The translations under genes and the position numbers were made by a program. This document shows, one piece after another, positions 57,897-64,000 of a stretch of 64,000 nucleotides of DNA. The notes beneath the pieces are model-generated. The model was not told the DNA's origin and ran no database searches. It saw nothing but the letters and a program-made list of their open reading frames with translations. Position 1 is the first letter of the stretch. Each line of letters opens with the position of its first letter. Source of the DNA: Aphrophora alni (lineage: Eukaryota; Arthropoda; Insecta; Hemiptera; Aphrophoridae); assembly GCA_963513935.1 (NCBI GenBank), contig OY740768.1, positions 840,404 through 904,403 of the forward strand, given 5' to 3'.

Positions 57897-57902
57897 TTTA
57901 TT
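57897..57902 (-). promoter_or_regulatory. Candidate poly(A) signal AATAAA
   Basis: The plus strand reads tttatt, which is AATAAA on the minus strand. Downstream on the minus strand is a T- and TG-rich stretch, as expected after a cleavage site. It would end the transcript that contains the exons at 60,091-60,292. A hexamer this short occurs often by chance in AT-rich DNA. Confidence 0.3.
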
Positions 57903-59087
57903 TAGCCTATAATGTCACAATACAATTCTAAGCTAATAAAAATTACAATAGGTTTACAACAACAAGTATACATATTTAAAAAAGTTTGGCTATGAACATT
58001 AGCTTCAAAATGAACTACATAAGTTCAAACTCATCATTATTGCTTTAAAGTGTATAATCATAAAATGATAAAATAGAATACAAAATGTTAATGGACTTGG
58101 CCGTTCAGTCTCTAGATTATTGTATCTGGAAGGCATTTTACAATCTTTGTATTACAAACAGTCTTTAAATACAAGGCAATATGGATTTGATTTTGTTTGA
58201 GCTTCAGACATTCCAAAAACATTAAACAAGAGTTACAATAAAAATAAACAATGTAAATACATTTAAATATGGTAAAGTAACTAGAATACTATTAACATAT
58301 CAAAGATAATCACAGAAAATAAGAAAAAAAAATGTTACATTTATAAAAATTAAATAATACATTTTATTTTATAACTTACACTACAAATAATACAAAACAA
58401 ATTCATTAAATGTGATTCTATAATGTGATGAATTGTAATGTAAATTGATTTGATTAACCCACAATTAGACGGGTAGCATACTGTGTTCATGTTGTGCTCC
58501 CTGTCATGTGTTTTGTAATTAGACTTACTCTAGTTATATAATTTATAATAAAAAGATGCAACGAGGAAAAATGTAGTGAATTCACATTGTTTTGTGTGAG
58601 AGATTAAAAGATAAAGTTTTACAAGGTTCTTAGGTGATGGTGACTGCAACGGTCACTTAATGACTTTATATAATGGTTTCCTAGGATTGCTGTTGTACAC
58701 AAAATATTCATCATATTATTATTCGATTTTAGCAACAGTTAATAAGGGAAAGAAATCTTTTGATATTAGTCCACATTGTTGGTTAGCGTTTAATTTCATT
58801 CAATAAAGAAATGTTTTACTATCATCGCATGAGTTCAATTGATCCACAACAGAATGGGCGTTGAATTTGACTCTGTTATACTGTAGTTCCATATTTGTTT
58901 ATTATTTATTTTTATGGTGAGAGTTATCTAACTTGAATTCAAGTAATCTTGGTAGAGGAAAGGCATTGATGTGGATAGGGTTAACCATAACACGTTGGAC
59001 GATACAATTTCTTTACTTGAAGTCTTCTCTTAAATAACTTTTATAAACTGTGTATTTTAAAATTCATTACAAACAAATGCTATTTTA

Positions 59088-59103
59088 TTTTTTTTTTTTT
59101 TTT
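59088..59103. repeat. Poly(T) run of 16
   Basis: An uninterrupted run of T on the plus strand, preceded by tattttat. It may be a simple homopolymer, or the A tail of a minus-strand retroposed copy. No gene or SINE body was recognised beside it. Confidence 0.6.
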
Positions 59104-60087
59104 CATATTATAAGAGTTTCTTTTAATATGTATATAAATTAATGCTATAGGGTGTGTGAAATTTGGAATTTGTTTATATCCCACTTTCTGAAATAATTGT
59201 AATACTGTAATTACAAAATGATATACCCACCATGTCTCAATAGATTTGTTTAATTTTGACTAAACGTTTGTAATATATTAGAATAACACAGCTGCCTCTA
59301 CGGGTTGTACTGATTGGCTGTTGCAGGGGAGTTATTAAACATTGCGTACTCCTAAGTAGTCAAAAACAAAGGCATATCTCAGTATTTAGCTATATTTTTC
59401 AAATGGTAGAGATAGTAGAAAACTAACCTACCTTGTACCACTCATTGAGCAGCCTATATCTAAGTCAATTGTTGCTAATAACACTGTAGGTCACATACAG
59501 ATGAAAAAATTTACATTTATTAATCAAACATAAATTACCCATTCCACATAACACAGGAGCATTACATCCATTATACTCTATTAAAAAAATTTGGCCTTAA
59601 AACTATTACAATCATACTTTTTTTAAAATTTATTTAATTAACATACAAATTTGTAAATCTTATAATAACCTAGGTACACATCATAACCCTTTTAAAAATC
59701 TCAATGTCATGAATTGAAAATTCTAAGTGAACTATTTTTTAAATAAAATACCGGTTTGTGATTTGTAATGATAGTTCTACAATAAATAACAATATAAAAT
59801 TGTATACAGTGTTAGAAAATATACATTTTAAAGTTTTGACAAATACAATATATGGTTGATACAACAGACAGTTACAAAACAAGTTCTTCAGTATGATTTA
59901 GTATAATAAATGCACATGAGAAGGGAAGGGCAGAGTCGAATAACATAACAAAATTTTACAACTTGCTTCGATATGGCAGGCCCATACAATAAATAACCTA
60001 AGATTAACATAAAGCTATTCAGTTCTGTACAATTACATTGAGTGTGTTTATATAAACAACATGCACTCGATGTGTCTGTGTATAAAC

Positions 60088-60095
60088 TATTTACA
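60088..60095 (-). promoter_or_regulatory. Pumilio-type element TGTAAATA overlapping the stop codon
   Basis: The minus strand reads tgtaaata, a match to the UGUANAUA consensus bound by PUF proteins, which repress or destabilise mRNAs. It sits at the start of the presumed 3' UTR. The match is exact, but an 8-mer is weak evidence in AT-rich sequence. Confidence 0.25.
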
Positions 60096-60127
60096 ATGGC
60101 AAATGGCACTTCTCCGCCTCAGCAAGC
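60091..60127 (-). CDS. Putative terminal coding exon, 3' end of an unrecognised gene
   Basis: On the minus strand a strong acceptor lies just upstream: a branch-like actaa, a T-rich stretch (tttgttgtttgtctgttg) and cag ending at 60,128. The exon then completes one codon and continues with LAEAEKCHLPL and a TAA at 60,091-60,093. The incoming phase fits the donor of the 52-nt exon at 60,241-60,292, so the frame stays open across the 113-nt intron. I do not recognise the protein. A different phase would give LLRRRSAICHCK and stop at the next TAG; the matching upstream exon favours the first reading. Directly overlapping the stop is tgtaaata (60,088-60,095), which matches the Pumilio-binding consensus TGTANATA. 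Confidence 0.5.
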
Positions 60128-60240
60128 CTGCAACAGACAAACAACAAATTTTAGTAAAAAGTTATGGACATTTTTCCTTTTCTTTACCTTATTCTAACAT
60201 ACAGGAAAGGAAATTAAAACCTACATCAGTAGCAATTTAC

Positions 60241-60292
60241 CTGCAGATAAATCTAGAGAAGGTGCGGGTTAGATTTGTGGTGAAGATTCGTT
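60241..60292 (-). CDS. Putative 52-nt internal coding exon of the same minus-strand gene
   Basis: The exon is bounded by an acceptor (ttactagacttttacag on the minus strand, AG at 60,293-60,294) and a donor (CAG followed by gtaaat, 60,240-60,235). Two of its three frames contain stops. The third is open and reads RIFTTNLTRTFSRFIC, then joins the next exon through a split AGG (Arg) codon. Two leading bases complete a codon from a previous exon, which I could not find to the right, so the upstream gene is either beyond a long intron or outside the window. The protein is basic and unrecognised. Support comes from signals and phase only; there is no homology. Confidence 0.45.
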
Positions 60293-60294
60293 CT

Positions 60295-60860
60295 GTAAAA
60301 GTCTAGTAAATGTAAATCGGTGACTTAGGAGGAGACTTATAACTAGTCGCTCAATGTCAGTAACTGAGCAAATTAAGAGGTATTCTTCTATATTAACAGA
60401 CATGTCAAGAAATATTGGCACCATTATATGATTACCACACACTGATTTCGTATGCAGCTGGTGAGGGTTTTTTGTAGACCAAATAACCTACATTGAGGCT
60501 TTATCAATTGACATGATTACTGGAATTCTTAAGTTAGAAACTTATCAGCAAATATTTTTCTTTAATGCATCCTGAACAAATGTATTCACAATCTTTTCTT
60601 GTAAAGAATGAGGCATTTTGCAATGACACTAAACACACTATACAATATTGAAATATTAACAATATTCAAGTGACATTAACAAAAAGGAATACTACACACC
60701 GTGAAGATAAAATCTAAGACAGGTTTTAAGTTGTTCATCCAATAACTATTAGTTTAATAATGGTTTAAAAATCAGTGTTGAATAAATTTTTTGAGTTCTT
60801 ATTAAGGCCTTAAAGTAAAATGGGCCAAATTTTGATTGTTAGTTCATTTTTACATATACT
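60295..60860. other. AT-rich interval, nothing recognised
   Basis: No ORF, repeat or RNA gene could be supported. If the minus-strand exons at 60,091-60,292 are real, this would be intron sequence. I looked for a further minus-strand exon ending in the required phase and found no convincing one. Confidence 0.4.
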
Positions 60861-61770
60861 GTAACGAAAGATGCTGGCTAGGGTCAGTGAACGGCAAGCC
60901 ATCAATTTGACAAGAAATAAAAGAGTTGACACATCATGGAAAAGCCCATACTTAAAAAAACTGAATGGTTGAAAGGCAAGGAACTCATTTAGAGATATGA
61001 GAGTAAGGATAGGTCAACGGAGAGAGTTTAAATTAACCAATGGGAAGACAGCGTCACTTTCTAAATTCCAGTAAACTTTGAATCCCACCAATGAAAAATA
61101 AAGCCTTGATGTGACTGTTGAAAACGAGGAAATTATAAATATAGGTTCCAGAGAAGGTAACGAAGTTGTTCTGCGAAGTTTTAGGTACAAGGTTGTTCTA
61201 TTAGATAATTGTTCTTCATAAAATTTTGTTAAAACTTTTACAATAAATTGTAAAATCTTCTGGGAAATTGGTAAACATTTGAAAGTAATCGTGAAGAATA
61301 TTAAATTAAAGAAATACGTCGACAATGAAGTGTTGAATTAAAACAAATTACGTCGAGAAATGAGTTAATAAAAATTAAAAGAAATACGTCGAACAGTGAC
61401 TTAGTTAAAGAATACGTCGTAAAGTGAATATAGAAGTGAAAAGTTAATAAATGAAATATCAGCGTCGAGAATAAGAAGAGAGATTTTGCGAGAAATCAAC
61501 GTGGGTTACCCCAAGTGATTGCCAGACCAGATTACTGCTTTGCGACAACAAAGGAGATTATTAGACACCAAATCAACATCAAGCTTATCCGCTGGAACAA
61601 CCACGCACTTCGGATTGTGAAAGGACTTCAGATTCGATACGTAGATTGTCAAAATTTGTATAAATAATTAACCACCAACAACATTTTGATTCAGTAATTA
61701 AAGTTTAAATTATAGTCACCACAGAACCACACGAACGAGAGATTTTATTTCATTTTAATTTTAATAAATT
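60861..61770. other. CpG-enriched patch with five (A/G)CGTCG motifs, possible transposon relic
   Basis: Unlike its CpG-poor surroundings, this stretch has many CG dinucleotides. The hexamer ACGTCG occurs at 61,316, 61,350, 61,386 and 61,414, and GCGTCG at 61,462, each in similar purine-rich context such as aaatacgtcga. Further right are caacgtgggttacccc and an aataaa at 61,763-61,768. The opening tgtaacga at 60,861 and the closing poly(A) signal give the feel of a solo LTR or an LTR leader. However, I found no matching LTR end, target-site duplication or primer-binding site. The minus-strand ORF of 103 codons at 61,014-61,325 has no recognisable domain and is probably chance. Confidence 0.3.
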
Positions 61771-63119
61771 CCATATTGCCTTATGAATGCTTTACAAAAA
61801 TTTTATTACTAAATTGAGTGAACAGTTGACCACTACATTAGCAAGATGTGGCTATATTATCTCAACTTTATTTTATATTATTTTCGACCTGTACTGCAGT
61901 ACCAAACATTTTATGTTTATTTATTTTTGTGAAATGTGTATCAGTGTGTTGTGTAATCGTGTTGTTTCATCTGATAATTGGTATATGTTATACCGAAACA
62001 GCTGTTATGAAGTATTAATAAACTTTAATTTTAAATAAAACAAGGTAGCCAGGGCAGTAAATTAATTAAATTGGGCACATAATTACTAAAATAAATTAAA
62101 TTAAAGAAATTACAGTAAAATTAAATTCATTATAAATAAATCAGACTAATAACAATTTTGGTACACTCTTTGTTTCTTTTCTAATTGTTAAGGAAGCATT
62201 GTATAATCTTATTAGATTGTGTTTATTTGTCATTGTGATTTATTTCAGGTATTTTCATTTGCTTAGGATAAGAAATATTGCAGTTATTTCATTTGTTAGA
62301 TTAAGGAATTAGACCATTGCTGTATTTAAATAAGTGCATCCTTAGCAAATCAAAATTAAATTAAAATTAATCGTGAAAAATTATTATTATAATAAAAAGG
62401 AAATTGATTGTAACAATAAAAAAAGTCATTTGTATTTAAAAAGCCAAATGTGCGGTTGTTATTATACACATATAGTTTAATTGTTACCTCTTCTTTTTAT
62501 TAACTTAAAATTTTAGGTTACACCAAAACATATTTAATGGTTGTCATATTTTGCTCAAATGTTCCCTTAGAACCTAAACAAAATTTATTGCTTTTATTTT
62601 CATCTCTGTTGTTTTGGGAATTATTTTACACCAAATATATCACAAAATCACCAAAAAGAAGTTAGATCAATTTTGATGAAATATAAAGTCATCATCACTC
62701 AAATCAATTTGCCAGATCTAATATAAATGAAAATTAAGTTTAATGAAGTACTTATACAAGATTGTATACCTTCATTCAGTTGTATATGAAACAAAATCAT
62801 ATACTTCCTGTTAAGGTATAGGCTACATATGAATTTTGGCACAAGACAGAAACTTTTTTAACTAATCTCCCATTTACAGTGTTAACAAATAAAATTTACC
62901 AACTTTGCAATGAAGAACAAAGTCTTCCACTGAGAAAGTGAATAGAACTTAAGGTTCACATTTAACACTGAACTGTTAAGAAAACCATGAACAGTAGTGG
63001 AATGAGAAAGCAGGAGTTATTTGTAGCATGTAAAGAGAATGGCATGGCATGCTTTCATTATATTGAACAAAGAAGACCATATAGGATGATTGATCTGTTA
63101 ACTAGTTATCTCTGATATC
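61771..63119. other. AT-rich interval, nothing recognised
   Basis: The composition is extremely AT-rich with many short A and T tracts and stop codons in all frames. A plus-strand ORF at 61,787-62,038 starts with ATG and is hydrophobic and cysteine-containing, but it shows no domain, Kozak context or conserved neighbour, so I do not call it a gene. Confidence 0.5.
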
Positions 63120-63121
63120 AT

Positions 63122-63250
63122 TTTACTGATTACCATAAATTTGGTTTTATCCAAGATATTTCTTTCCCAATCTACCGAAACTCGGAGTACAAGATCTTGC
63201 AAACTATCTGAAAAGCCAACAGTATCATCAGAATACCTGATTTTATTCAT
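63122..63250 (-). pseudogene. Decayed reverse transcriptase fragment of a second LINE family
   Basis: The minus strand is open for 43 codons. It begins with NKIRYSDDTV at residues 2-11, equivalent to RT motif C (Y-A/S-D-D), with the two catalytic Asp codons at 63,224-63,229. It continues SLQDL at 16-20 and ends KTKFMVISK at 35-43, the motif D region of many LINE polymerases. The segment between the motifs is shorter than usual, so internal bases have been lost. The frame closes soon after, at a TAA near 63,100, and no earlier RT motifs are readable upstream. It differs from the element at 55-57 kb, whose motif C is YADDIVIL and whose motif D is LSKSKIMVF, so it comes from another family. Confidence 0.75.
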
Positions 63251-63448
63251 TTTCTTTCATTCACAGATTAAGTTATTTATGTTCCATTCCGAAGGCAGAG
63301 TTCGTAACAGTGGATTTTCAGTGCATGAATGTCCTAGACCTTTTGAGATTCACAAGGGGCATAAGTGGTCTAATTGAACAATAATAAACATATACATGAC
63401 TGTCATTAATGTTATTTTACACTTACCATACACAAAACAAATTAAAAA

Positions 63449-63461
63449 CCTAACCTAACCT
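63449..63461. repeat. Short telomere-like run (CCTAA, 2.6 units)
   Basis: The plus strand reads cctaacctaacct, which is the TTAGG insect telomere unit on the minus strand. Two and a half units are far too few for a telomere and are common by chance or as interstitial traces in insect genomes. Confidence 0.4.
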
Positions 63462-64000
63462 ATTTATCATCAAAATATCAGTTCAGTATATTAAATAGGG
63501 CCTACATTTACATCACTTGTGGTATACAACATAAACGCTTCACTGTAAATCGTATTTCATTAAAATCAATCTTTTATTCCTGAACTGTAATAGTTTTACT
63601 TGTGAATTGCACACAGGTTGGGTTAATTTATCTTTACAACTCATTAAAATTTGACGAAGCAGTCAATTTTGAGTAATTATGCATTTTAAAACAGCACAAT
63701 GGCCGATTTTTGGTGTTTAATGATTACAAACAAACTGCCATTTTTGGAGAGATGGAGACCATTACATTATTTGGATCTTCAGAGAGGTACATTTTTTTAT
63801 CGGAAAAATGAAAAAAAGTTCTGATATGTTCACATTCCAAATGGACTGTAGATAGGATGTAGAGACAAGCAACAGACACTAGATGATATTATTCTAAAAA
63901 CTCTACTTTTTGGACTTAGGAGACCTACCTCCATTCGCAAAAACTCTACTTTTTTTTTTTACCCATCATATATCTTTCCCCATATAGTAAGAAAGTAAAA
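63462..64000. other. AT-rich interval with a short direct repeat near the end
   Basis: No gene is seen. The phrase aaaaactctacttttt occurs at 63,896-63,911 and again from 63,939, 43 bp later, the second copy running into a T tract. Around 63,656-63,705 (gcagtcaattttgagtaatt, then caatggccgattttt) the wording loosely resembles satellite segment D, but the match is too weak to call. Confidence 0.4.

Larger units (their letters stand above)
57880..60090 (-). other. Putative long 3' UTR of a minus-strand gene
   Basis: From the stop codon at 60,091-60,093 down to the poly(A) signal near 57,900 there is no minus-strand ORF of note. The sequence has the look of a long insect 3' UTR: AT-rich, with many TGTA and ATTTA elements, and no recognisable transposon. 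The extent is inferred from the terminal exon and the signal alone. Several other AATAAA-like hexamers occur on this strand, so the transcript could end earlier. Confidence 0.35.

Noticed and set aside
59888..60306. Overlapping 73-codon minus-strand and 81-codon plus-strand ORFs
   Set aside because: The plus-strand ORF runs antisense through the predicted exons and intron. The minus-strand ORF lies in the presumed 3' UTR in a frame without domain features.
61014..61325. 103-codon minus-strand ORF
   Set aside because: No recognisable domain, no splice or upstream signals, and low-complexity hydrophobic and Ser/Thr/Leu content typical of an AT-rich chance ORF.
61787..62038. 83-codon plus-strand ORF, hydrophobic
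   Set aside because: Aromatic- and Ile-rich translation expected from T-rich DNA. No signal peptide pattern with a clear cleavage site, no homology recognised and no promoter context.
60861..62040. Solo LTR of a Ty3/gypsy-type element
   Set aside because: A tgtaacg start and an internal poly(A) signal were suggestive, but no CA end, flanking target-site duplication or primer-binding site could be found.
63141..63377. 78-codon plus-strand ORF
   Set aside because: It is non-ATG started and antisense to a LINE reverse transcriptase fragment, which explains its openness.
63422..63500. Minus-strand exon ending at the donor-like ggtaagtgt near 63,422
   Set aside because: All three minus-strand frames just upstream are closed by stops within a few codons, so a coding exon is not supported.

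Overview
This window is eukaryotic, AT-rich, and dominated by repeats. It shows no bacterial gene organisation: no operons, no ribosome-binding sites and no long intact ORF. Spliceosomal splice signals, non-LTR retrotransposon relics and a short CCTAA-type (TTAGG complement) run fit an arthropod, most likely an insect. I cannot name the species from the sequence alone.

Region 1 (1-55,012) is one uninterrupted head-to-tail satellite array. The monomer is 639 bp. I count 86 complete copies plus a 74-bp partial copy, and the array runs off the left edge of the window. Copies are nearly identical and differ at a few diagnostic sites. Those sites show that whole blocks of monomers were themselves duplicated in tandem: 9-mers (5,752 bp), 8-mers (5,113 bp), 4-mers (2,557 bp) and 5-mers (3,183 bp). 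The monomer is a fused set of older repeats. Two sub-repeats of 95 bp, 133 bp apart, are still about 80% identical, and two more related segments are recognisable. Copies become more variable towards the right edge, where the array stops abruptly. The array encodes no protein; the few 60-78-codon ORFs in it arise from indels that happen to remove stops.

Region 2 (55,013-57,822) is the array flank. A short AT-rich junction contains a satellite-like scrap and is followed by the 3' part of a non-LTR retrotransposon (LINE) on the minus strand. Its reverse transcriptase has motifs A to E and a C-terminal CCHC knuckle, but it is broken by one frameshift and two in-frame TGA codons. Its 5' side runs into a separate minisatellite with four diverged units of 165-186 bp.

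Region 3 (57,823-64,000) is AT-rich non-repetitive DNA. The best gene candidate is the 3' end of a minus-strand gene. It has a 52-nt coding exon (60,241-60,292), a 113-nt intron, and a terminal exon that starts at 60,127, stops at 60,091 and may continue as a long 3' UTR to a poly(A) signal near 57,900. The reading frame is continuous across the intron, but I do not recognise the protein. Further right are a patch with clustered CGTCG motifs (61,316-61,467) and a small, decayed reverse transcriptase fragment of a second LINE family (63,122-63,250, minus strand). The remainder holds no feature I can support. Overall this looks like the edge of a heterochromatic satellite block meeting gene-poor, transposon-littered DNA.
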